This document shows positions 35,093 to 46,088 of a stretch of 64,000 bases of DNA, in pieces; positions within the stretch are counted from its first letter, which is position 1; the number at the start of each line of letters is the position of its first letter. Position numbers and translations under genes: made by a program. The notes beneath the pieces are model-generated. The model was not told where the DNA came from and ran no database searches. It worked only from the letters and a program-made list of their open reading frames with translations. Source of the stretch: Cornus controversa (Eukaryota; Streptophyta; Magnoliopsida; Cornales; Cornaceae); contig CM048851.1 of the NCBI GenBank assembly GCA_026545225.1, positions 34,933,956 to 34,997,955 on the forward strand, given 5' to 3'.

Positions 35093-35820
35093 TATGTTTC
35101 ATGATTCTAATGTTTTTTATTTCTCATTATATATAGAGTATCATATTTTGTGTTCTGAAATGAGATGAGAGATAATATGATGGGTGTTAGTTAATGCATT
35201 AAAATGTATAAATTATTCATGGACAAAGAAGTAAATTCATTACTAGACGGTCGTTACTGCCCGCCCCGGGTTCTCTCTGCTCGGTTCCACAATCAATCCC
35301 AGATCCATCCATTTGAGGGAGTTAAAATTTTGCGCTCTTCTAATTGCTTAGAGAGAAGATAGGTAGAATTATGAAACGTAAATGGAAGGTATGTGTTATA
35401 TTAGCAAATCTTAGGAGTGGTAAGTCATATTTACCCTTGCTTTTTGAGTGTTCAAAATAAAACCCAATTTTCTGGACACTGGAGAATTGATTAATACTGT
35501 GACATTTCATTACATTCGAATGGTCATGATCTTAATGGCTCTTCGACTCCGACATCACATAGCAATACCAACCATTTGACAGGTGCATATGTGTAAGCAT
35601 CAAATTGATACTAGTCTAAACTCTCCAAGGATTTCACGTTTAGAGAAAGAAGAGAGAAGAGAGATTTAGGGTGGCAACCTTGTATTTTATGATTGATGAG
35701 TAGTGGGGTAATTCGGTAATTTTGTCTCACAGTTAATCACCATGCCAAAGTTATTTTTTTTAAAGTTTAATTCGAAAGTAATTTGAATGAACTTCAAAGA
35801 GATCAGGGTAATATATCCTT

Positions 35821-37148
35821 TAATTTATTCATAAATTAGTATATTATGTCATCAAAACACATTAGTTTCATTTTTTTTTTCTTCTCTTTGCGTAGTTAAA
35901 TCTAACATATTCCCTAGACCTTCCCAGGAGGACATACCACTTGGGCTATAAAAGCCTGTGGTGGTAATTGAAGAATAATTTATTAGTTTAGTGTTTTTTT
36001 ATATATAATTTAAAAGTATTTGGCATTTGATCATACACTAGAATTTTTAGTATATGATAAAAAATTGAACGAATAGAATTAAAGTCCGCCAATAAAGGTC
36101 CCAATTTATGAAATCAAATAAATTTTGTGGAAACATAATATTTAAATTTTTTTTTTTATCCACTAGTTTATATGGTGTAATAAGGTGAGATTCACTACAA
36201 TAATAGTATTATTTTTTAATTTCTTGATGTATGTGGGTTAATTTTGTATCATTTGAACTACATAGCAACCATTCGGTATTAGAATAATTTGAAATTCTGG
36301 TATTTTTTAAAGAAGATATTTAAATTTATCCCAAAAAAAAATCTTAATTTTTTTAGTGGCCTTATCAGAATATGTTAGCAATGTTAAAACCACAAGTTTC
36401 AAAACATATTAACAATATTATATTGATCTATTCAAAATAGTACAAGTAGAATGTTATTTCTGAAACCAGATGATATGTGATCAATTGCATAAAAGCATAT
36501 TTGGGTTTTTAAAATATTCGATCAGATGGAAAAATTAAAATAAAGTTGTGAACCACCGATGCCAACTAAATAAACTGACAAAATGTAAATACATTATTGT
36601 GAGATTCTTTTGAGAAAAAAAAAATTCAAAAATTGAGGCAGTTGCCTAATCATTTCTTTAACTGAGCAAAAAGAACAACAATTTGAGTTTTGACAGATCC
36701 AACACCTTCTTGCATATATTAGACGTACTATAATATAAATTAAATTGATTTATTTAGTTTTAAAAATAAAAATAAAAATCTACAAATTGTTTATTATTTT
36801 CATAAATTCTAGATCCTAGATATTTTGTGTACACATTTTTCAATGTCATTTATTTATTAAATAAAATAAAATAATATCTCAAGATTTTTATTTTAGAAAT
36901 TTTCTAGAAGTGCATTTTGTTCCTAAACATTTTGGCTATTCAATTATTGAGGTCCAATCTTTAATTTCCAGTCCCAACACTAAAGTGATCATAGGTTGAA
37001 CCAAATAAACAGACATACGTTAAGTGACCATAATTACAAAATTACTATGATTCCCAGTTGGACCCCATTGAATTTTTTTAATCTAATTACAAACTAAACA
37101 AAAATAAAATTCATTCAACCCAATTACAAGATCCCCTCCGCTTATATT
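35821..37148. other. intergenic, AT-rich
   Basis: No recognisable gene. 35500-37100 is ordinary non-coding AT-rich sequence as far as I can tell. Confidence 0.35.
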
Positions 37149-37149
37149 T

Positions 37150-37724
37150 GCTGGTAGATCCAGCGGCAAGGATTGCGCCACGTCAGTTAAAAAGAGAACC
37201 AAGATCATTGCACAAACGTTGTCGTTTTGGAGAATTGGTTAACAGAAATTTTGAAATTCCTCCTCACGCCGTTAGGGTTCTTTCCACAACTCTCAGACTC
37301 TCTTCTGGCAAGATCTTATCTCTCCCAAGCTCGATCTCTTTTTTTTTTTTTTTCTTTTTCTTTTTTCTTGTTTCTCCTCCTATTTTATCCCTGTTTCAAT
37401 GTTCACTGTTTCTCTCTCATTACAAGGCATGTTGACAATTTCTATTATGAATTTTAAACTTTTTTCATTCCTCAAAATTTCTATTATTCGATGAATATGC
37501 ATGAATATGCAATTGCATGGAATCGACTCTTCATATATATATATATATATATATATAAAGTATGAATCCATTGGAGAGAGAGCTTGCATAAAGGGAAACC
37601 AGAGGAGCGTTAAGTCTATGACGGCATATATATCTTTTAAACCATCAAAACGGTAGCGTTATGCAATGATCTGGTATTTTCTTTAAATTGATGTGGAGCA
37701 ATCCTCGCTGCTGGATCTACCAGC
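37150..37724. mobile_element. 575-bp element with ~85-bp terminal inverted repeats
   Basis: The left end (GCTGGTAGATCCAGC, AAGGATTGCGCCACGTCA, AAGATCATTGCACAAACG, GTCGTTTTGG) is mirrored in the reverse complement of 37640-37724 (GCTGGTAGATCCAGC, GAGGATTGCTCCACATCA, AGATCATTGCATAACG, CCGTTTTGATGG). Long TIRs with no transposase fit a Mutator-type MITE. The interior (37230-37345) looks like a plant 5' leader: CCGTTAGGGTTCTTTCC, then CT-rich with a T tract, so it may carry captured promoter or leader sequence. No clear TSD was found. Confidence 0.7.
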
Positions 37725-38027
37725 GGACAGAGTGACAGACCAACGCAGAGAAATCAAATCCTAAAAATTGAGGACTTAAAAGGAGCAAGTATTAGGCACT
37801 GGGATACCTTAAAAATAAGAACACTACCGACACAAATTATCAATTTATAAATTTTTCCTCTTACAATTGAAAAATTATTGTTTGTATTGGGTGAGATTGC
37901 TCAATACTAGATACTTGAATGGTATTAAATAATTTTTCAAATCTAAGAGTATCTCTACCTATGGCGGAGCCAGGAATTTATTTCAGTTGAGACAACTTTT
38001 AATAATAATATATGTAGTAATAATATA

Positions 38028-41000
38028 TGTAGAGATCCATTATTTTAATTTATTTTAATTATTATTTATTTATTTTTTGAAATGTGATTATAAATAGATT
38101 TGCATGTGTTCTAAATGTGATTTACATACGTAGGGACTTGTTTAGAGGTTCGGAGAATTTTATGAATCATTTGACTTATTTTAAGATTTTAAGTCATCGA
38201 GGCCTAGGATAGGGTTGAGTGGGCATGGGAAACCGAATATTTTTTTAATTTTTTTTTTAGTTTTAGGCCAAATAGAATGTTAAAAGAGATGTAGAATTGA
38301 TTTCGAGGTCATAGCCGCTTTCGGATTCGAAAACGGAGATCGGAATGATACATTAAGTGAATTAGGGGCGTTTTGATCATTTTATGTCCTAGAGCTTATA
38401 AATTTCTAAATCTCATATATTTACCCATTGTAACAACTCCCAAATAGCCCGCCAAAACTCTCTTTTCTCTCCTCTTCATTTTCTTCTCTTTCTCTCTAAA
38501 TTTTGAAAGCCTAGGGCTTGATTCGGAATGTGCCGCTGAAGGAAATTTCGTTCTACGTGGCGAGAGCATCATTTTGAACCGAACAAAGTTAGGTTTGAGT
38601 GGATTTGAGGTTTATCTTGAGTTTTCATCTCTTGAGATAGGGGGTGTGTGTTGTGTCTTTCAATACAAGTTTAATTTCATCTTATGTGCATAAAATGAAT
38701 GTTTTCATGTTATATATAAGTATTTGAGGTTTTAAGATTAAACTTGTGATTTTAAATAATGTTCTTCATGTCTTCTATGATTAGAAATTAAGGAATTGTG
38801 ATTTAGAATGCAAAATTGTGAATTTATGCTTTATGTGAAATGTATTGCATTACATAGTTTTGTAATATGTGTTGGAACCCTAGTTTCAATTTGATAGATT
38901 TTGCCTAATTTCAATGTGAATTATGTTGAAAGGTAGAGTGTGTGTTTTTGTTAATATGGTTTCTTGTGTGACATGCTAGAAATGAACATATGACATGAAA
39001 TGGGTGCAAATGCATTGAGACTTGTGTATGTCTATGCTAAACGTGACATGTTTGGTGTGTATGGGGTGATATCTCAGAGATGACTTATGTACAAAGTAGA
39101 GGGAGAACAGATCTTCCGGGGTTGAAAGACCTCAAACTTGTACAAGAAGGTTGATTACTGCATGGGTTAGTAGCCCATAAAAACCAAAAATATGGGGTAT
39201 GAGACTTTGGCACGTATCTGGTTTAGGTGTGTGAATGTGAGCATCATTTCGAGAGTAATGTGATTTTGTGTTGAACTTTATGTTCGAATTAAATCTTATC
39301 ATATGTTATAAGTATGATGAAGTTGTGTATTGATGTATTGAATATTTTGAGCATTTGTGGTTTGTCATGCAAATTGACGTGTATGCCATGTGAATGGAAA
39401 TAATGACGTTTGACTAGAATGCTAGGAAGCATGACACATAGCTATGCTATGCATTTTAATTTACTTATGTACTAATATGAAATATGAAAATATTGGTAGA
39501 TTTCACAACATATGTGTGACATATATATTTGTAATTGGCATATTTCGGTGATCAAAACTTGATTGATCGAGTTGTAATTTTTGATTTATTCTTTGTATCG
39601 ATTGTCGACAACTTCGAGTTGATATTCAAGTGCATGGATGCAGATAAATCAATAAGAACACCATGAAGTACGGTGAGGACACTCAACACTTTCTATTTCT
39701 GAGCCTATTTTGAAAAACTAGGGTTTAAATAAAAATATTAGGGTTTTTCAAAGTAGGTTCGGTCCCCAATATTTAGGACCGGTCCAACTTGTCTCAGCAG
39801 TTTGGTTTTTGCATGTTTTTACAAAGTCCCACCGGTCCTAATTATTTGGCACCGGTCCCACTTAGCCTGTTCCAAATAGGAAATAGATTTTGACAGAAAT
39901 TCTGATTCCTATTGTGTTTGAAACTTCTAGGAGAGTTCTATTTTGGTATTCAACTTCTTTTTCAAGTAAAATTAGAACTTCCTTACCTATATATATGTAT
40001 TAATTTTTTTTCTACAAAATAAGCAAGTACCATATGCCTTAAACATATTTTTTAGAGAGAGAAAGTATATACAATATAATTAGGGCTATATATTTTTTAA
40101 GAACAAACATCTATATTTCACGAGTGATCTTTAGGATGGTGTTCTTCTTCTACTGATTACTTGCACAGAGACTGCATCAAATTATTCGCTGATCAGAATA
40201 TTGGATGGATGGTTTTTCGCTTACTTGCTTGCTGAGGAAGAAAGGTGACCAAATCGCACTACGAAGGGAACGAAATACTTGCTAAGTATTTTTGTTCTTC
40301 CAGTGACCTTTCTGTAAAGATCATGACGTTAGCCGAAAGTCTGCAGTAGTTGGACGTGTTGTCTTAATCATAAGCCTGAGGTGTTCTGCATTGGATTCTT
40401 GATAGAGTGAAGAGGGGTGTGAGTTTGAGACAGAGTCTGCTGTACTTTGCTTCATCATAATAAATTGGTTTTCTGAGGCTTTCCGCCTCCCTCCATGGTT
40501 TTTTCTACCTTGGGTTTCCACGTATATCATGTGAATTCTTTTCTTTACTTGCACTTTATTTATTTACTTGCTTTGTGGGATTGCTTAGAATTTAATTGAA
40601 CTTCAAATTGAATTAATTAAAAATTAAGCAAACGAGTAAGTGATCCTATTCACCCCCCTCTAGGTTTTAAAATATTTTTCGCAATCGCTTCTGCACCACG
40701 TAACTCACAATATGATATTGAGCACATGGAACTTTGTTTATCCACCTACATTAACAATTTCAGGTCATGGTAAGGAGGTCGCCGATAGTAACCAACCATA
40801 AGTTAGATTTAGAGTTAGAATGACTCTTTTTGGATTGCCTTTATACTATGCACGTCCGAAATATGGACATGGTGCATGTAGAAATATATAAGGAGACTTA
40901 TATTTTTGAGGATTGTATATGGGCATACATGCCTCAAATGTTAGCTTTTGGACATGAAAGTTTTGTATAAATGGAGTATGTTTCCAACTATGAAGTTTTC

Positions 41001-41506
41001 TTTTTATAGTTCCAGTTGACGTTCATGCATATTGTGGTTATGTATAAACTTGTGTAGATGTATGCTAGGATATGAGAATAGGTTGAGGCATTAAAACCAG
41101 TGTTTGAAGTTGGGATGATAGGGAAATAAGAACCTCAGCAGGAAAAGCTACGATCAATCGAAACCAACTCTTCGATTAATCGAACATTCGATTAATCAAA
41201 CAGTGGCCTTCAATTGATCGAAGAATATGTCATATTTGAGGGTTAAAATCCAGCACGTTTCGTTGGAAGTTACGCAAGAAGTTCAATTAATCAAAACTCC
41301 ACTTTCGATTACTTGAAGCATTTAATGTGTTGATTGAGCTGGATTGAATGATTAGCTTGACTGGTTCTTCTGCAAGGGGCCCAGTAGTAGGAATGTAAGC
41401 ATAACAGCGTGGTATCAGAGTGTAAATAAGATTAAGGAGTGGTGATGTTGAAATTGATCATCTCCATTTCCTATATCGATTTGGGTATCGAAAATGGGGC
41501 GCGACA
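38028..41506 (+). mobile_element. Ty3/gypsy (Tekay-like) solo LTR, TSD ATATA
   Basis: Starts TGTAGAGATCC (an alternative TG is at 38013) and ends GGGGCGCGACA, an ending typical of plant chromovirus LTRs. ATATA precedes both candidate starts and follows the end (41507-41511). It includes TATA-like and leader-type sequence (38400-38600) and TCGATTAATCGA-like repeats near 41150-41300. A GTGGTATCAGAG at 41411 resembles a primer site but lies inside the LTR as bounded here. It is interrupted by copia LTR sequence ending at 40707. Confidence 0.7.
40130..40707 (+). mobile_element. copia-type LTR fragment, same family as 14.6-15.5 kb
   Basis: Shares blocks with 14.9-15.48 kb: ATCGCACTAC, AAGCCTGAGG(T/C)GTTCTGCAT, ACTTTGCTT, TTTACTTG, CAAACGAG and the end CGCTT..GTA(C)..AACTCA. 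It continues to the left, perhaps to about 39.7 kb, but the left boundary and TSD could not be fixed. Confidence 0.6.
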
Positions 41507-42156
41507 ATATAATTATAAAATAAAATAAAATAATAAATGCAAAAATTAAAACATCGATTCATAATCTTTTTATTTAATACATTTATAATTGTCATCGACG
41601 AGTTTTCGTATTTTGAAAGCATTACGAGTTTTCGTTGTTGCTTTTGATTCATTAAAGATTTACATTGATTCAAAGTTTGGTTGTGGGCACTATTTGGCCC
41701 TCCAATATGAATTTGGAGTCTATCTTTCTTCTTCTAATTTGAAAATCATTCATCAACAAAAAAGTCGCCACCAAACTGTTCTACTATACATAATTTAAAA
41801 AGATAGCAATATAGACAAAATACTTTATCTTTTGATATGCTATATTCTAGCCAATTAGCACAATCATTAAACCAATCAGGATTAAATCGTTTTGACATTT
41901 GTCCAAATTTTTTAGAAGGAAAATTGTGATTCTGAGGTTGACAAGCACCATTTTGTAGATATGCTTTATGAATTTGATCTCGAATGTTAGGATTATAATC
42001 TATAATCCTAGTTCGTAACCCAGGATCTGAAGGAAGATTTGCCAAATCAATTTCCATGCAACTTTGTTTTGAGCAATCATCATTTCTTTCTTGAGGGGAT
42101 GGTAAGTTTCTTTTCACAAATTTCTTCATGACTGTTTCAAAATTGAGTTCATACAA
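41458..42156 (-). pseudogene. hAT transposase fragment (TTF/ZMYM1-like N-terminus)
   Basis: 41746-42156 reads MYELNFETVMKKFVKRNLPS and includes LPSDPGLRTRIIDYNPNIRD, CQPQNHNFP and RFNPDWFNDCANWLEYSI, then KDKVFCLYCYLFK. This is the N-terminal zinc-finger (TTF-type) region shared by plant ZMYM1-like hAT transposases. After an in-frame stop, PNSAHNQ and SLMNQKQQ (about 41600-41690) continue the family pattern. The catalytic core and dimerisation region are missing, and part of the 3' sequence is displaced by the solo LTR ending at 41506. Confidence 0.8.
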
Positions 42157-44502
42157 TCAAATCTACTAAAAAATTCATATTTAAGAGATGGAGAATAAAA
42201 TAACATAGTAACTTAGATTAAGGGTCTGTTCGGATAGCCTGTTATGTTATTATTTTGGTGTTATGTTTTCAAGTTTTGGGCCCATAACATGTTTGGCAGA
42301 TGGGCGATATGGTTTGAAAGTTTAAAAATGGTATCAATTTGGGCCCAAAACTCATATCATCCAACACATATTGTTATGGTTTGTAAATTTTCTAGCCCAA
42401 AATGAATATTAGTTATGTAAATTCACTGTAGCGGAGGTAACACCTGCATCACACACAAAACCAAAAAATGAAAACAGTGTACAAGGCCCGATCGTTCGTT
42501 TTTCTCTCAACTCCATTCGGCGATTTAAAGGTGATTCACTCTCAACAACCCTAATCTTGTTGAACGACCACAGAGCCCTTCGCTCTCAACTTGGTCGGCG
42601 ATTCACTGCCAAAACTCTAACAACAGCAGAGCCCTGAGTATTGTTCTTTGATCGATTATCCTGAGTCTTGCTCAACTCCATTCGCACTATCTCTCATCCT
42701 CTACTCTGTATTCAACATTCAAAATCAAGGTAAGTTTCAGAAAATCATCTTAATTCCTCTATAGTTGCCTTGTATGCGTAAATACCCTTGGAATTTTGGA
42801 ATTTGAGGAGTTTGCTAAATTAATTTGATATAATTTCTTAATTGTCTTAAAGCCCCATGCTTCCTTGTTCTGAGTTGTGACATCGTTTTGCAGTTTGTTT
42901 TATTTTTTCGTTACTACTTCATCTCTTTCATAAGTTCAGTATTAGTATGTGTTGCTCCATGAATAAGTTTGTCTCAAATTTTCGGCACTATATATTTTTC
43001 CATAGTCTTACTTGCTTCATGGTATGCTCTTGTATTTTTTCTTGTTGTCTATCTAATTCCTATTTTAATCATTGAGTGAGGAAATTTCTGAGCTGTCTAG
43101 TACTAGTTACAATCTATTTTTTGATGATGTTGGAAGGTTAATAGTTTTTCCTTCCTGTTAACTCTACATGTTCTTGGCTTATGGTGCAAAAAATGAACTT
43201 TTACTAGCTAAGATATTGAGAAATTTGGTTGATTGTTGGTCTTGAAATATGCTTTTACACCTTTTGGGTTCAAACTGTAATAGGTATGCTTTGCTTTGCT
43301 GAACATGGAGCGACTGTTGGCGTTTTTTTTCTATGGCATCCATATCACCTTATGTAAATGCTAAAATTTATCAAAACTTTGTAATCCATTTTATTATATT
43401 TTCTGAATTGTATTATTGTATTGTGCATGTGATTCTTTTCTTTAATGTTCTCTTGTTCGAGCTTGATTTTGAACAGCTTGCATTCATTGGTATGGGATTG
43501 ATTTTGTTTGTTACTTTAATGTTCCCTTTTTAGTAGAGCTCTCAAGATTTTGTTGTTACTTGTTAGCGTGTGTTTGGTGATACTTTTCACAATTAAAGTA
43601 CTTTTTGATTTGTTTGGTAACAGTATTTTTTAAAGCACTTCTATTTCTAATTTTACAACAATATTATATCCTTTAATATAATGTTATTTTATTTGAAAAT
43701 AACAGATTTTTAAAAAGGGGTTCAATTTGCCTTTATAAAAAATAAAAGGGATAAAATTGTCTAGAATCTCAAATCTAAACCCAATTTTTAAAGATAAAAA
43801 AGGGTAGTACCAAAATGTCTAGATTTGAATGTTCAAGGGTCTCCCCTTTTTTTTTTTTCCTTTTTTGGTATGGTGTTGGCTCTTAGCCATCTCCTATAGA
43901 TTTGCTTGGTTTATGAGGAAATAGATTTTCTGTCAAAACTGCCACCAGTATGTTTGAAGTGAGAAATATATGACTTTTAATGTCATGAAGTACCAAGAAA
44001 TTTACAGTCAACTCCTTGAACTGGAGTAATATTTCTTTAGTTTTGTTTTGTTCTACTTGTCCTTTATATGTTCTTTCCTGGCTTGGCACTAACGTCCTCC
44101 AAATTGACTCACATGCATCTTTAAATCTAACCCATGTTTAAATGAGGAATCTAGATGATGTTTTTGCTCAAAATTATAGAATGGCAAGGTATATTCATTC
44201 GTTTTGGAGAAGTGGAAAATTTGTGGGCAATTCCTTTACTCCTTAAGGTTATTGACTTCATTGAAATGTTTATTGACTTAAGACACCTGTATGGGAATGT
44301 AACTATCTGGCCTATTTTTCCCCTATTTTAAAACTTATTATTTTGATAATTTATGATTTTGTGATTATTTTACACAAGCATGCCAGCTCACATATTCTTA
44401 CATATAAACACAAAAGAAAAGTTGCCAGCTAATTACATTCACAAAACATATATTAATTCATGTCTATATTGATAACATCAATTTTTTTTATGCCTTTATA
44501 AG

Positions 44503-44692
44503 ATGGACATCAACAATGAAAATAATGAGTAATATGTTAACCCAATTGATTTGTCTCAAGATGACATAGGTAGTGTAACTATTACACCATAAGCGAGCAA
44601 GGTAGTTTGGTCTGAGGCCCATTAAGAGGAATTTGTTGTCTTGATGGAGGAAGAGGTACGGAAAAGAAATCGTATGAGACTGAAAAAAGGTA
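44503..44692 (+). pseudogene. MYB/SANT-like (Harbinger ORF) exon with three TAA stops
   Basis: One frame reads MDINNENNE, stop, YVNPIDLSQDDIGSVTITP, stop, ASKVVWSEAH, stop, EEFVVLMEEEVRKRNRM. VW...EEFVVLMEEEVRKGNR is the start of the Myb/SANT-like domain found next to plant Harbinger transposases. All three stops are TAA where CAA or GAA would restore the frame. It ends at a possible donor (AAAAAAGGTATAC). Confidence 0.65.
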
Positions 44693-44961
44693 TACACTTG
44701 ATTTCATCTAAATTTTATATTCTTAATTAACTTGTGCCCTTCGCTCTTAACTTGTATGTTGCATTTTGCAGATTTTTCATTACTCATTATTCATAAAATT
44801 ATGGTAGTGCTAAGATTTACTATTTTCTATGCATGTAACAAAAATTTGGGTCTATGACTAGTCTGAGAATGGAATGTGTTTTCAAATAAGCATGAAAAAA
44901 GATACATCTTTTTTCTTTATATGTTTTTTTTTTCAATGCACATTATTCTGGTAATTTTAGA

Positions 44962-45112
44962 AATGCTGATTTGTTGACTATTATTTTGTGCTATGGAACT
45001 GGTATTACCGTGAGGATGATGATGATGTTGCTAGAAATGCTGATTCGTTGACTATTATTTTGTGCATGTGGAACTAGAAATGCCGTGATGATGATGTTGA
45101 TGTTGCTGGAAA
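44962..45112. repeat. ~70-bp tandem duplication inside the Harbinger element
   Basis: AATGCTGATTTGTTGACTAT at 44962 and AATGCTGATTCGTTGACTAT at about 45034, each followed by TATTTTGTGC, a GGAACT and a GATGATGATG-rich block. This is probably part of a Ser/Asp-rich coding tail. Confidence 0.75.
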
Positions 45113-46088
45113 TGATGTATTGTGATTGTAATATTTTGAATCTTTAAGGCCTTTTCCAATAGAGAGTTGAAGCTATTTATTTTGGAATTATTTGTTAATT
45201 ATATATTTTAAGTTCTTTCATTTACTATTATTAGAATCCTGCAATTTGGAGCAAATTATAATGTATATATAATATTGTTCGGAAGTTTATGGTGTTGGGA
45301 TGTCGTTTGAAATATATATTTAGAATTGTGCAATGCAGGATTGATTTATGGCAACAACAGGATGGTACTCAATCAAATATGTTAGATTTTAAATTAGACT
45401 TTGTCAAAATTTAAAAAAAATATAACATGACTCAAATAATTTTTTTAAAATATCATAACAATGCTTTGTAAATTTTTTATAAAAATATTAATAAGACTTT
45501 TCAATTTCAATGTTTTTTAGATTTTAATAAATGACTTGAAACAAAAAAAAAAACACAATTTTTTTGGCAATAGTTTGACATACCAAACGTATTTTCAGTG
45601 TTTTGGTATCAAATTTTTTATAATACATTGATGTTACCAAACATGTTATATATTTTTTGTTTTGTAAATTATAAAACACAACAATGTTACCAAATGTGTT
45701 GTCAAATATTCAAAACACTAATATAACATAGCACATGTTATGTTATTTGCTGAAACAAAAACCAATATCAAAACACCCTTCCAAACAGGCCCTAAATCTA
45801 ACATATGTAACAAAATTTCATGATAACATTAACATATTTCATTCCAAAATAATATATGCAACCAAATAATAACTAGTTCAATAGGATGATAATTGACAAA
45901 CATTCTTAATAATTACTGATGATAAAAATTTTTTACTGCAGATTGAAAAGCTAAAATAAAAATTAAATTAGAGCAAAATAACTAACCTTATAATTAATAA
46001 ATAATCCAAGCAATCTGAATAATTAATAGAGTCTCCAAACTCTAAAGAAATAAAGCTCTTTAGGGCTGCAAAAAATAAAAAATAAAAG

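Larger units (their letters stand above)
33547..35436. mobile_element. Mutator-like element with long TIRs (1.9 kb), non-autonomous
   Basis: The left end (GGTAAATATCGCTTACC, GAGATTTGCTAATATAACAC, CATTTCATA) is mirrored by the reverse complement of 35370-35436 (GGTAAATATGACTTACC, AAGATTTGCTAATATAACAC, CGTTTCAT), giving TIRs of roughly 65-70 bp. The same terminal family bounds 46089-49583, and a related end lies at 61303-61390. Between the ends there is no transposase, only short open frames (such as 34089-34325) and low-complexity DNA; captured host sequence is possible but unidentified. Confidence 0.75.
32826..35820. mobile_element. outer Mutator-like element without transposase
   Basis: Left end: GGTAAGTTACCTAGACCCCC, then TTGAGATTTTGCTTTATTAC and TCTTGAATTAAACTTG. 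The reverse complement of 35760-35820 reads ATATTACCCTGATCTC and TTCGAATTAAACTTT in the same order. Long imperfect termini of this kind are typical of MULEs. It encloses the better-preserved element 33547-35436. No TSD was established. Confidence 0.45.
42222..45792 (+). mobile_element. PIF/Harbinger element, TSD TAA
   Basis: Left end GGGTCTGTTCGGATAG, right end (reverse complement) GGGCCTGTTTGGAAGGG. Flanking TAA at 42219-42221 and 45793-45795 fits the 3-bp TTA/TAA target of PIF/Harbinger. A leader exon-like region (42490-42730) ends in a good splice donor (CAAGGTAAGT). 44503-44692 encodes a broken MYB/SANT-like protein, the usual second gene of these elements. No DDE transposase is seen, so it is a deletion derivative. 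Confidence 0.8.

Noticed and set aside
41405-41425. primer-binding site marking an LTR end at about 41410
   Set aside because: GTGGTATCAGAG is present, but ATATA duplications and the GGGGCGCGACA terminus place the LTR end at 41506.
42490-42740. possible independent host gene leader with splice donor CAAGGTAAGT
   Set aside because: Lies within the Harbinger element and is better explained as the leader of its own genes or captured sequence.
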